From assembly GCA_965363675.1 (NCBI GenBank), contig CBDTTW010000012.1, positions 1-33,311 of the forward strand: DNA of 33,311 bases, written 5' to 3'. This DNA comes from CBDTTW01 sp965363675 (GTDB lineage: Bacteria > Bacteroidota > Rhodothermia > Rhodothermales > DASSAV01). Made by a program: the position numbers and the translations under genes. This document shows positions 9,452 through 17,513 of the stretch, in pieces (within the stretch, counting starts at the first letter, position 1; every line of letters starts with the position of its first letter). Under the pieces are notes generated by a model that saw only the letters and a program-made list of their open reading frames with translations, searched no databases and was not told the DNA's origin.

Positions 9452-12379
9452 ATGACGAAAGAAGGCGCCATTTTTAAAAAGGTCAGGTTGTTCAAGGTCT
9501 CGCGCGAGCTGAACCTCAGCCTGGAGACGGTGGTAGACCACCTCAAGTCGAAGGGGTACGCAGGCGCCATAGAAGGCGCCGGGCCCAACGCTTCGATTGT
9601 GGATGAGGATGCGTACTACTCGCTGCTCGAAGCCTTCGCGGCAGACAAGGCAGCGGCATCGCGCCTGAAGGAGAAGCGCGCCCAGATGGAGGTCGAGGCT
9701 GCGGAAACAGTCCTGCCGCCCGTCGAGGAGCCGCCGACGCCGGTCATGGAGGACATGGTCTCGCACGTGACCGAGACGCAACAGGCCGAGCCGACGGTCG
9801 AGCCGCCCGCCGAGGAACCTCCGGCCGCCCCCGCGCTGCCGGAGCCGGAAGCGGCCCCGGAAACCTTTGGTTCGGACGGCGCCGACGCTCCGGCCGCCGA
9901 GGCTTTGCCCACGCCGGATGAGACGCCCGCGCCGGAGGCCGCCGCCCCGGAGGCTGCCCCCGCCCTCGCCCCCGAGGCCGTCGCCGCTGCGCCGGAGACG
10001 CCCGAAGCGCCTCCCGAGCCGCAGCCGGCCGCCGAGACGCCGGAGGCCGCCGCCCCGGATGCGCCCGCGCCGGACGCCCCCGTAGCAGAGACCCCGCCCG
10101 AGGCGCAGACCCCCGCCCCCGAGACGGCCCCGGAAGCCGCCATGGCCGACGCCGTCGCCGCGCCGGAAGCCGCCGTGACGGACGCCGTGGCGTCCGAGAC
10201 CACGCTGGAGGCGCCCACCGAGGAAGAAGTGCTCACGGCCGACCGCTACAAACTGGCCGGCACCAAGGTCGTCGGCAAGATCGACCTGAACACGCTCGAC
10301 GACAGCGCCGCCAAGAAGAAAAAGCGCAAGCGCAAGCGCAAAGGCGACGAGACCGACAAGCCGGCCGCCGAGGAGGCGCCGCGCCCTGCCGTCGTCAGGC
10401 CGGCCGCTCCCAGCGCCGCCGACGCCGCCGGCAAAAAGAAAAAGCGCAAGCGCGGCCCCTCGGTGGACGAGGCGGACGTGCAGGCCACCATGTCCGAGAC
10501 GCTCCGCGAGCTGGAGCAGGGCGTCGGCCGCACCCGCCAGCGCCGCCGCAAGCAGCGCCGCGACGAGCGCGCCGCCGTCCGCGAACGCGAACGCGAGCAC
10601 GAACGCGAGCAGGAGCAGGTGCTCCGCGTGACGGAGTTCATCTCGACGGGCGAGCTGGCGAACCTGCTCGGCGTCTCTGTGACCGAGATCATCAGCACGC
10701 TGTTCAAGTCAGGGCTGATGGTCTCGATCAACCAGCGCCTGGACGCCGACACGATCTCGTTCGTGGCCGATGAGTTCGGGCACGAGGTGGAGTTCATCAC
10801 GGACTTCGAGGAAGAAGACCTGGTCGATGAGCAGGACGCCCCCGAGGACCTGGAGCACCGCGCCCCCATCGTGACCGTAATGGGCCACGTAGACCACGGC
10901 AAAACGTCGCTGCTGGACCATATCCGCCGCGCCAACGTGGTCGCGGGCGAGGCCGGCGGCATCACGCAGCACATCGGCGCCTACCGCGTCGCGCTGCCGG
11001 ACGGGCGGCAGATCACGTTCCTGGACACGCCGGGCCACGAAGCCTTTACGGCCATGCGCGCTCGCGGCGCCCAGGTGACGGACATCGTCATCCTGGTGGT
11101 GGCCGCCGACGACGCGGTGATGCCGCAGACCATCGAGGCCATCAACCACGCCCGCGCGGCCGAAGTGCCTATCGTGGTGGCGATCAACAAGGTGGACAAG
11201 CCCAGCGCCAACACGCAGCGCGTGATGCAGCAGCTCGCCGATCAGAACGTGCTCGTAGAGCAGTACGGCGGCAAGGTGCAGTGCAGCCTCGTCTCGGCCA
11301 AAGCCGGCTCGGGCGTGGACGAACTGCTGGAGAAGGTGTTGCTGGAGGCGGAGATCAAGGAGCTGACGGGCAACCCGAGCCGCATGGCCTCGGGCGTCGT
11401 GATCGAGAGCCGCCTGGAGAAGGGGCGCGGCAACGTGGCGACGGTGCTGGTGCAAAACGGCACCCTGCGCGTCGGCGACACGTTCATCGCAGGCATCTAC
11501 GCCGGGCGCGTGCGCGCCATGTTCGACGAGCGCGACAAGCGCATCGACGAGGTCGGCCCCGGCCAGCCGGCCATGGTGCTCGGCTTCGGCGGCGCCCCGG
11601 AAGTCGGCGACAAGCTCGTGGTGCTCAAGGACGAGCGCGAGGCGCGCGAAATCGCGCAGCGCCGCCAGCAGATCCACCGCGAACAGACGCTGCGCCAGCG
11701 CAAGCACATCACGCTCGACGAGATCGGGCGGCGCCTGGCTCTGGGCGACTTCCGCGAGCTGAACCTGATCATCAAGGCCGACGTGGGCGGCTCGGTCGAG
11801 GCCATGGCCGACGCCCTGCTCAAGCTCTCGACGGCCGAGGTGGCCGTCAACATCATCCACAGCGGCGTCGGGGCGATCACCGAGAGCGACGTGATGCTGG
11901 CCTCCGCCTCGGACGCCATCATCATCGGCTTCCAGGTGCGGCCCATCCCGAGCGCGCGGGCGCTTGCCGAACGCGAGGAAATCGACATCCGGCTGTACTC
12001 GATCATCTACAAGGCCATCGAAGACGTGCACGACGCGCTCGAAGGGCTGCTCAGCCCCGAGGAGTCGGAGCGCATCATCGGGACGGCCGAGGTGCGCAAC
12101 ACCTTCCGCGTGCCGAAGGCGGGCACGGTGGCCGGCTGCTATATCATCGAGGGCCGCATCCATCGCAACGACCGGGTGCGTCTGATCCGCGACGGGGTGG
12201 TGATCTTCTCCGGGCACATCTCCTCGCTCAAGCGCTTCAAGGACGACGTGCGCGAGGTCGCCGGCGGCTACGAGTGCGGCATTTCCATCGAGAACTTCAA
12301 CGACATCAAGGTGAGCGACCAGATCGAATCCTTCGAGATCGTCGAGACGAAGCGCAAACTGGAGGTCAGCCCCCGCTAG
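9452..12379 (+). CDS. infB: Translation initiation factor IF-2
   Basis: IF-2 is the GTPase that brings initiator fMet-tRNA to the 30S subunit and promotes subunit joining. The 975-residue form has a first IF2_N domain at about 8-45, then a long low-complexity Ala/Pro/Glu linker at about 85-255. Two very basic runs follow (KKKKRKRKRKG near 288 and KKKKRKRG near 328), then an Arg/Glu-rich helix and a second IF2_N domain at about 392-450. The G domain has GHVDHGKT at 478-485, DTPGHE at 525-530 and NKVD at 579-582, followed by the usual beta-barrel and tRNA-binding domains. Expanded linkers are common in this gene. rbfA follows after 72 bases, consistent with one operon. Confidence 0.98.
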   Translation: MTKEGAIFKKVRLFKVSRELNLSLETVVDHLKSKGYAGAIEGAGPNASIVDEDAYYSLLEAFAADKAAASRLKEKRAQMEVEAAETVLPPVEEPPTPVMEDMVSHVTETQQAEPTVEPPAEEPPAAPALPEPEAAPETFGSDGADAPAAEALPTPDETPAPEAAAPEAAPALAPEAVAAAPETPEAPPEPQPAAETPEAAAPDAPAPDAPVAETPPEAQTPAPETAPEAAMADAVAAPEAAVTDAVASETTLEAPTEEEVLTADRYKLAGTKVVGKIDLNTLDDSAAKKKKRKRKRKGDETDKPAAEEAPRPAVVRPAAPSAADAAGKKKKRKRGPSVDEADVQATMSETLRELEQGVGRTRQRRRKQRRDERAAVREREREHEREQEQVLRVTEFISTGELANLLGVSVTEIISTLFKSGLMVSINQRLDADTISFVADEFGHEVEFITDFEEEDLVDEQDAPEDLEHRAPIVTVMGHVDHGKTSLLDHIRRANVVAGEAGGITQHIGAYRVALPDGRQITFLDTPGHEAFTAMRARGAQVTDIVILVVAADDAVMPQTIEAINHARAAEVPIVVAINKVDKPSANTQRVMQQLADQNVLVEQYGGKVQCSLVSAKAGSGVDELLEKVLLEAEIKELTGNPSRMASGVVIESRLEKGRGNVATVLVQNGTLRVGDTFIAGIYAGRVRAMFDERDKRIDEVGPGQPAMVLGFGGAPEVGDKLVVLKDEREAREIAQRRQQIHREQTLRQRKHITLDEIGRRLALGDFRELNLIIKADVGGSVEAMADALLKLSTAEVAVNIIHSGVGAITESDVMLASASDAIIIGFQVRPIPSARALAEREEIDIRLYSIIYKAIEDVHDALEGLLSPEESERIIGTAEVRNTFRVPKAGTVAGCYIIEGRIHRNDRVRLIRDGVVIFSGHISSLKRFKDDVREVAGGYECGISIENFNDIKVSDQIESFEIVETKRKLEVSPR

Positions 12380-12389
12380 CGGCCCCTCC

Positions 12390-12416
12390 CGCCGGGCGCG
12401 GCCGTCGCTCCCGGCG
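12390..12416 (+). repeat. Inverted repeat in the infB-rbfA spacer
   Basis: CGCCGGG (12390-12396) and CCCGGCG (12410-12416) can form a 7-bp stem with a 13-base loop. No T-run follows, so it is not a typical terminator. It may only be an mRNA fold between infB and rbfA, and in GC-rich sequence it could be chance. Confidence 0.3.
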
Positions 12417-12451
12417 AGGCTGCGGCGCGGGGCGCCTCTGCCCACAACGCT

Positions 12452-12829
12452 ATGAGTATTCGGACGGAACGGGTCGCCAAGCTCGTGCAACGCGAGGTTG
12501 CGGACCTGCTGAACACAGAGTTCCTGCAACAGGTGCAGCCTATGGTCACGGTGACCGAGGTGCGCGTGACCAAGGACCTCTCGGTGGCCTACATCAACGT
12601 GAGCATCCTGGCCGAGCAGGTCGCGCAGCGCCAGGCGGCCTTCAAACACCTCGAAGAGCTGACGCCGCAGGTGCGGGGCGCGCTTGGGGCGCGCATCCGG
12701 CATCAGGTGCGCATCATCCCGGAACTGCGCTTCTTCCTGGACGAGTCGCTGGAGAAGTCGCAGCGCATGGAAGACCTGTTCGACAAGATCCGGGCCGAAC
12801 GCTCCCGGCGGGAGCCGGAGGGCGAGTAG
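12452..12829 (+). CDS. rbfA: Ribosome-binding factor A
   Basis: RbfA is a small KH-like protein that binds the 30S subunit near helix 1 of 16S rRNA and helps late maturation and cold adaptation. The 125-residue product starts with the family signature MSIRTERVAKLVQREVADLL and contains MVTVTEVRVTKDLSVAYINVSIL and the C-terminal block IRHQVRIIPELRFFLDESLEKSQRMEDL. Length and order are normal. It lies between infB and truB, its usual place, and its TAG is only six bases before the truB ATG, so the two are translated from one message. Confidence 0.95.
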   Translation: MSIRTERVAKLVQREVADLLNTEFLQQVQPMVTVTEVRVTKDLSVAYINVSILAEQVAQRQAAFKHLEELTPQVRGALGARIRHQVRIIPELRFFLDESLEKSQRMEDLFDKIRAERSRREPEGE

Positions 12830-12835
12830 CCTGCG

Positions 12836-13588
12836 ATGACGCCGCTCCGCATAGCCACGCTGGCTCAGGAAACGCCCCTGCTCATCCGGCCCGATCTGCC
12901 GCAGCCGGAGGCGCCGGGCGTGCTGCCCATCGATAAGCCCGGCGGCTGGAGCTCGTTCGACATCATCCGCAAGCTCCGGCGCATGCTTGGCCTGCGCAAG
13001 ATCGGGCACGCCGGCACGCTCGACCCGATGGCGACCGGCCTGGTCATCTGCCTGCTCGGTCCGGCCACGCGCCTGGCGGACTACTACATGGCCGAGACCA
13101 AGCGCTACACGGGCGTCCTTCGCCTGGGCGCCGTCACGCCTTCCTACGACGCCGAGACCGAGGTCACGGCGACGGCCGAATGGGCGCACCTGACCCCGGC
13201 CGACCTCGACCGCGCGCGCGCCGCGCTGACGGGGCCGCAGCAGCAAACGCCTCCGATGTACTCGGCCGTCAAGATCGGCGGCGAGCGGCTCTACAAGAAA
13301 GCGCGGCGCGGCGAGGAGATCGAGCGCCCGGCGCGGGCCGTCGTCATCGAGCGTTTCGAGCTGGGGGCGCCCGTGGGCCCCGACGTGCCCTTCCGCGTGG
13401 TGTGCTCCAAGGGTACGTACATCCGGAGCCTGGCCCACGATTTCGGCGCCCTCTTGGGCTGCGGCGCGCACCTGGCGGCGCTCCGGCGCACGCACATCGG
13501 CGCGGTCGGCGTCGAGGCGGCCTGGACGCTGCCGGACCTGGAGGCGGCGCTGGCGGCGCAACGCCTGCCGCCGGGGGCCCCCGCATGA
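12836..13588 (+). CDS. truB: tRNA pseudouridine(55) synthase
   Basis: TruB converts U55 of the tRNA T-loop to pseudouridine. The 250-residue protein has the opening block GVLPIDKPGGWSSFDIIRKL at about 28-47, the catalytic motif GHAGTLDPMATG with the nucleophilic Asp63, and the later block KRYTGVLRLGAVTPSYDAE. The RNA-contact segment is VVCSKGTYIRSLAHDFG. About 28 residues before GVLPIDKP have no obvious counterpart in the E. coli protein. They may be a real lineage extension, since no later ATG precedes the core. The stop overlaps the ribF start as ATGA, a sign of translational coupling. Confidence 0.95.
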   Translation: MTPLRIATLAQETPLLIRPDLPQPEAPGVLPIDKPGGWSSFDIIRKLRRMLGLRKIGHAGTLDPMATGLVICLLGPATRLADYYMAETKRYTGVLRLGAVTPSYDAETEVTATAEWAHLTPADLDRARAALTGPQQQTPPMYSAVKIGGERLYKKARRGEEIERPARAVVIERFELGAPVGPDVPFRVVCSKGTYIRSLAHDFGALLGCGAHLAALRRTHIGAVGVEAAWTLPDLEAALAAQRLPPGAPA

Positions 13589-14517
13589 TCCACCGGCTGG
13601 AAGACTTGCCCCCCGCGCCGCCGCCTGAAGGCGCCGTCGTCACGGTGGGCGCCTTCGACGGCGTCCATGTGGGCCACCGCAAAATCCTGGAGACGGTGCG
13701 CGTCGCCGCTGCCCACACGGGGGCGCGCTCGGTGCTGCTCACGTTCCACCCGCATCCGCGCGAGGTCCTGTTCCGCGAGGAGGCCCCCTTGCTGACGACG
13801 CCCGAGGAGCGCGCCGCCCTGGCCGCTGCGCTCGGCATCGACGCGGTGGTGCTGCTGGCCTTCACGCGCGAAGTAGCCGCGCAGACGGCCGAGGCGTTCG
13901 TGGACGAGGTGCTGCGCGGGCGCCTGGGCCTGAAAACGCTCGTGGTAGGCCACGACCACGCCTTCGGCGCGAACCGCAGCGGCAACCTGGAGACGTTTCG
14001 GCGCTTGGGCGCGGCCCGAGGCTTCGCCGTCGAGCGTGTGGAAGCGGCGCTCTACGAGGGCGAGCCGGTTTCGTCGTCGCGGGTGCGGCGGGCGCTTCAG
14101 GCGGGCGCCGTCGCGGAAGCTGCGGCGATGCTCGGGCGTCCGTACACGCTGGCCGGGCGCATCGTCGAGGGCGAGCGCCGGGGCCGCGTCCTCGGCTTCC
14201 CGACGGCCAATCTCCAGCCCGAGCCTGCCGCGCGGCTTACGCCTGCCCCCGGCGTCTACGCCGTGGAGTGCGCCTGGCCCGGCGGCCGCCGCTGGGGCAT
14301 GATGAACATCGGCTACCGGCCTACCTTCGACGGGCGCACGCTCAGCCGGGAGGCGCACCTGTTCGACTTCGACGGCGACTTGTACGGCGCGCCGTTCACG
14401 GCCGCCTTCCACGCGCGCATCCGCAGCGAAGAGCGTTTCGCCTCGGTCGAGGCCCTCACGGCCCAACTCCGCCGCGACCGCGAGGTTTGTATCTCCCTGG
14501 CGAGTTCCTTATCTTGA
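13585..14517 (+). CDS. ribF: Bifunctional riboflavin kinase / FAD synthetase
   Basis: RibF phosphorylates riboflavin to FMN and adenylates FMN to FAD. The 310-residue length is typical. The N-terminal nucleotidyltransferase half shows VTVGAFDGVHVGHRKIL at about 19-35 and LTFHPHPREVLF. The C-terminal kinase half has the family motif GFPTANL, followed by PGVYAVECAWPGG and IGYRPTFDG. It starts within the last bases of truB (ATGA overlap). Its own 3' end appears to contain the rpsO promoter, at 14486-14517. A longer frame extends upstream, but it overlaps truB and has no family similarity. Supplying flavin from this position is conserved in many phyla, although the link to translation is not understood. 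Confidence 0.96.
   Translation: MIHRLEDLPPAPPPEGAVVTVGAFDGVHVGHRKILETVRVAAAHTGARSVLLTFHPHPREVLFREEAPLLTTPEERAALAAALGIDAVVLLAFTREVAAQTAEAFVDEVLRGRLGLKTLVVGHDHAFGANRSGNLETFRRLGAARGFAVERVEAALYEGEPVSSSRVRRALQAGAVAEAAAMLGRPYTLAGRIVEGERRGRVLGFPTANLQPEPAARLTPAPGVYAVECAWPGGRRWGMMNIGYRPTFDGRTLSREAHLFDFDGDLYGAPFTAAFHARIRSEERFASVEALTAQLRRDREVCISLASSLS
14486..14517 (+). promoter_or_regulatory. Promoter of rpsO inside the end of ribF (TTTG-N20-TATCTTGA)
   Basis: TTTG at 14486-14489 and TATCTTGA at 14510-14517 are exactly 20 bases apart, matching the rimP promoter spacing. The -7 box overlaps the ribF stop codon. Transcription would begin near 14524, giving an rpsO leader of about 80 nt. A second AT-rich TATAAT at 14581 has no matching upstream element. 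Confidence 0.6.
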
Positions 14518-14523
14518 CCTCCT

Positions 14524-14605
14524 TGCAGAAGGCTACAGAAAGGCTGTAGCGGAAGGCGTCCCCCTTCTTCTTTAGCATGGTATAATCTAAAGAGGATCCA
14601 CGTAG
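14524..14605 (+). promoter_or_regulatory. Structured rpsO leader with three small stems
   Basis: Three stems can be drawn. GCTACAG/CTGTAGC lies at 14532-14550. GAAGG/CCTTC lies at 14552-14567, followed by TTCTTT. CTTTAG/CTAAAG lies at 14570-14592, and its right arm overlaps the start of the purine-rich AAAGAGG before the ATG. Ribosomal protein S15 commonly represses its own mRNA through such leaders, so an autoregulatory element is plausible. The pairing is seen; the function is inferred. Confidence 0.45.
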
Positions 14606-14872
14606 ATGATCTCTCAGGAAGACAAGCAGGATCTCGTTTCTCAGTTTGGCAAGACCGACAAGGATACCGGAGCCCCCGAAGTTCAGATCGCCATTTTCTC
14701 GCGCCGGATCAACGAGCTTACCGAGCACCTCAAGAAGCATCCCAAAGACCATTCGACCCGTCGCGGGTTGTTGCAACTCGTGGGCAAGCGCCGCCGCCTG
14801 CTCAACTACCTTACGGACCGTGATATCGAGCGCTACCGCGCCGTCATCAAGGAACTCAACATCCGTAAGTAG
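14606..14872 (+). CDS. rpsO: 30S ribosomal protein S15
   Basis: S15 is a primary binder of the central domain of 16S rRNA and contributes to an intersubunit bridge. The 88-residue product is the normal length. It carries the family blocks TGAPEVQIAIFSRRINELTEHLK and the highly conserved HSTRRGLLQLVGKRRRLLNYL. The start is set by the conserved N-terminus (MISQEDKQDLVSQFGK) and the upstream AAAGAGG. It lies between ribF and pnp, the classical rpsO-pnp order. It probably has its own promoter within ribF and a structured leader. The spacer to pnp is 165 bases and contains several hairpins. Confidence 0.98.
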   Translation: MISQEDKQDLVSQFGKTDKDTGAPEVQIAIFSRRINELTEHLKKHPKDHSTRRGLLQLVGKRRRLLNYLTDRDIERYRAVIKELNIRK

Positions 14873-14892
14873 CGGCTGGTTTTACCGTTCAG

Positions 14893-14923
14893 AGCGGCGC
14901 TCCGGGTTTCGGCGCGCCGCTTT
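14893..14923 (+). terminator. Hairpin after rpsO, weak terminator or processing stem
   Basis: AGCGGCGC (14893-14900) pairs perfectly with GCGCCGCT (14914-14921) around a 13-base loop, with only TTT at its end. It begins 20 bases after the rpsO stop. The short T-run suggests partial termination or 3'-end protection rather than a full stop, since pnp downstream has no obvious promoter of its own. Confidence 0.45.
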
Positions 14924-15037
14924 CCACGTCGGCTCAGAGCGCCGCGTCGCGGCGGCCGATCTGTGGCAGCAGGCTCATCCCGAGCCCCCGCTACACCTTG
15001 TTTGTGTGCGTAGACGAAAAGAAAAAGCGTAAAAGCA

Positions 15038-17347
15038 ATGGAAGCAACGAACATGCCTCAGGCAAAAATCGTCAACATTGAGTTTGCCCCGGGGCAATTC
15101 ATTGAAATCGAGACCGGGCGCCTGGCCAAGCAGGCCGGCGGCGCCGTCGTCGTGCGGCAGGGCGACACGATGGTGCTCTGCACGGCCGTCGTCTCGAACA
15201 GCGTCAAGGAAGGGCAGTCCTTCTTTCCGCTCACGGTGGACTACCGCGAAAAGTTCGCGGCCGGCGGCAAGATTCCCGGCGGCTTCATCAAGCGGGAAGG
15301 CCGTTCGACGGACAAGGAAGTCATCTCCTCGCGCCTCGTTGACCGGGCCATCCGGCCGCTCTTCCCGAACGGCTTCTTCCACGAAGTGCAGATCATCCTC
15401 TACGTGCTCTCGGCCGACGAGCGCTACGACGCGGACGTGCTGGCCGGCGTGGGCGCCTCGGCGGCGCTCTGCATGACGGGCGCGCCGTTCCAGGGCCCCA
15501 TCGCCGAAGTGCGCGTAGGCCGCATCGGCGGCGAATTCGTCGTCAACCCGGACATGAAGGAGCTCAAGCAGGGCGACTTCAACCTCGTGCTGGGCGGCAC
15601 CGAGGAGGCCATCGTGATGGTGGAAGGCGAGATGAACGAAGTCTCGGAGGAGGAGATGGTCGAGGCGCTCGAAGTGGGGCACCAGGCCATCCGCAAGCTG
15701 TGCGCGGGCCAGCGCGACCTCTTCGAGCAGGTGGGCGCTCCGCAGCCGATGCAGTACACGTCGGTGGCCGTGCCGGGCGAGCTGGTCGAGAAGGTGCGCG
15801 GCCTCATCGGCGAGCGCATGACGGCGCTCATCGGGCAGAGCTACGTGAAGCAGGATCTTTACGCCGGCGTCGATGAGCTGGCGAAGCTGGCCGCCGACAC
15901 CCTTCTGGGCGCCAACGACCCGGAACTGGGCGTCGTGCGGGCCGCGGCCACCCCCGAGGGCTACACCGAGCGCCACATCAAGTCGGCGGTGTCGCAGGTC
16001 GAGCAGGAGCTGATGCGCGAAATGATCCTCTCGCAGGGCCGCCGCCTCGACGGGCGCGGGCTGCGGGACATCCGGCCGATCTGGTGCCAGACGGGCTATC
16101 TGCCCCGTGTGCACGGCTCGGCCATCTTCACGCGCGGCGAGACGCAGGTCATCGCCTCGGTCACGCTGGGCACCTCGCGCGACGTGCAGTCGGTGGACCA
16201 GATCTTCGAGACGAAGGACAAGCGGTTCTTCCTGCACTACGACTTCCCGCCGTTCAGCACCGGCGAGACGAAGATGCTGCGCGGCGCCAGCCGCCGCGAG
16301 ATCGGCCACGGCTACCTGGCCGAGCGGGCCCTCTCGCGCGTGCTGCCTGCGGAGGAGGAGTTCCCCTACGTGATCCGCCTCAACGGCGACGTGCTGGAGT
16401 CCAACGGCTCCTCGTCCATGGCGACGGTGTGCTCGGGGACGCTGGCCCTCATGGATGCCGGCGTGCCGATCAAGAAGCCGGTGGCGGGCATCGCCATGGG
16501 CCTCATCACCGACGGCCAGCGTACGGCGGTGCTCAGCGACATCCTGGGCACGGAAGATCACCTGGGCGATATGGACTTCAAGGTAACCGGCACCCGCGAC
16601 GGTATAACGGCCTGTCAGATGGACAACAAAGTAGGCGGACTCTCGCGCGAGGTGCTCACGCAGGCGCTGCACCAGGCGCGCGAAGGCCGCGAGCACATCC
16701 TGGGCATCATGCTGCAAACCCTTGCCGAGCCGCGCACGGAGCTTTCGCCGTACGCGCCGCGCCTGACGCAGATCACGATTGAGCCGGAGTTCATCGGCCC
16801 GATCATCGGCCCCGGCGGCAAGAACATCCAGGCGTTGCAGCGCGAGACGAACACGACCATCGTCATCGAGGAGAAGGAGGGCCTCGGGTGGGTCACGATT
16901 GCGGCCACCAACATGGACGATGCCAACGCGGCGCTGGCGCGCATCAAGGGCATCTCGTCGCGGCCCGAGGTCGGGACGAACTACGAGGGCGTGGTGAAGA
17001 ACATCCAGCCCTTCGGCGCCATCATCGAGATCATGCCCGGCAAGGAAGGGCTGCTGCACGTCTCCGAACTCGACTACAAATACGTCGAGAAGGTGGAGGA
17101 CTACCTCAACATCGGCGACACCGTGCAGGTGCAGCTCATCGACGTGCGCGACGACGGCAAGCTGCGCCTGAGCCGCAAGCCGTTCCTCGAAAAGCCGGAA
17201 GGCTACGTCGAGGAGGAGCCGCGTCCGCGCCGTGAAGGCGGCGGCGACCGGCGCGGCGGCGGCGGCTATCGCGGCGGGCGCGACGGCGGCGACCGGCGCG
17301 GCGGCGGCGGTGGGCGCAACGGCGACAGCCGCGGCGGCCGGCGCTAA
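15038..17347 (+). CDS. pnp: Polyribonucleotide nucleotidyltransferase (PNPase)
   Basis: PNPase degrades RNA 3' to 5' by phosphorolysis and works as a trimer. The 769-residue protein has two RNase PH-like domains, the second beginning near GRRLDGRGLRDIRPIW, with the helical domain between them. A KH domain follows at about 585-640, with the loop IIGPGGKNIQ, and an S1 domain at about 646-715 (EGVVKNIQPFGAIIEI...KEGLLHVSEL). The last ~45 residues are rich in Gly and Arg with repeated DRRGGGG, resembling an RGG-type RNA-binding tail. An alternative ATG at 15053 would remove five residues. I see no promoter in the 165-base gap after rpsO, so the two are probably co-transcribed. Confidence 0.97.
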   Translation: MEATNMPQAKIVNIEFAPGQFIEIETGRLAKQAGGAVVVRQGDTMVLCTAVVSNSVKEGQSFFPLTVDYREKFAAGGKIPGGFIKREGRSTDKEVISSRLVDRAIRPLFPNGFFHEVQIILYVLSADERYDADVLAGVGASAALCMTGAPFQGPIAEVRVGRIGGEFVVNPDMKELKQGDFNLVLGGTEEAIVMVEGEMNEVSEEEMVEALEVGHQAIRKLCAGQRDLFEQVGAPQPMQYTSVAVPGELVEKVRGLIGERMTALIGQSYVKQDLYAGVDELAKLAADTLLGANDPELGVVRAAATPEGYTERHIKSAVSQVEQELMREMILSQGRRLDGRGLRDIRPIWCQTGYLPRVHGSAIFTRGETQVIASVTLGTSRDVQSVDQIFETKDKRFFLHYDFPPFSTGETKMLRGASRREIGHGYLAERALSRVLPAEEEFPYVIRLNGDVLESNGSSSMATVCSGTLALMDAGVPIKKPVAGIAMGLITDGQRTAVLSDILGTEDHLGDMDFKVTGTRDGITACQMDNKVGGLSREVLTQALHQAREGREHILGIMLQTLAEPRTELSPYAPRLTQITIEPEFIGPIIGPGGKNIQALQRETNTTIVIEEKEGLGWVTIAATNMDDANAALARIKGISSRPEVGTNYEGVVKNIQPFGAIIEIMPGKEGLLHVSELDYKYVEKVEDYLNIGDTVQVQLIDVRDDGKLRLSRKPFLEKPEGYVEEEPRPRREGGGDRRGGGGYRGGRDGGDRRGGGGGRNGDSRGGRR

Positions 17348-17375
17348 AGCCCCGCAAGGCGGCCCCCCGAAACAA

Positions 17376-17452
17376 CCGGCAAGTGCAGGCGAGGGCTGCC
17401 GGGTGCGCGCGAACAGGCGCGCCCCGCGCAGCCCTCGCCCTGCTGTTGCCGG
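17376..17452 (+). repeat. Long imperfect hairpin (about 32 bp) between pnp and the M16 peptidase gene
   Basis: Reading inward, CCGGCAA (17376-17382) pairs with TTGCCGG (17446-17452). GCA (17385-17387) pairs with TGC (17441-17443), and a 12-bp perfect stem follows (17388-17399 with 17428-17439). Then CGGG pairs with CCCG, with one bulge, and GCGCGC with GCGCGC around a GAACAG loop. About 32 pairs fit in 77 bases. No T-run follows. An alternative stem, GTTGCC/GGCAAC (17445-17462), competes for the outer right arm. It could be an RNase III or 3'-protection site, or a palindromic repeat unit. Confidence 0.7.
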
Positions 17453-17513
17453 GGGCGGCAACCCCCAACCCATAGGCGCCGCGGCCGCGTTCGGCTGCGG
17501 GAGGTTAGGACTG

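Noticed and set aside
9125..10600. 491-residue minus-strand frame rich in Gly, Leu and Arg opposite the IF-2 linker
   Set aside because: Product of the repetitive Ala/Pro/Glu codons of infB read backward, without family features.
10709..13561. 950-residue open frame on the minus strand opposite infB, rbfA and truB
   Set aside because: GC-rich third codon positions suppress stops in the mirror frame. The translation is dominated by Arg, His, Ala and Leu with no known domain, and three well-identified genes occupy the other strand.
13180..13584. Upstream extension of the ribF frame through truB
   Set aside because: The translation is Arg/Ala-rich and unlike RibF; the ATGA overlap with truB gives the natural start at 13585.
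14581..14588. TATAATCT as an E. coli-like -10 promoter for rpsO
   Set aside because: No TTTG or TTGACA-like element at a fitting distance, and a better promoter with exact spacing lies at 14486-14517. It also forms part of the third leader stem.
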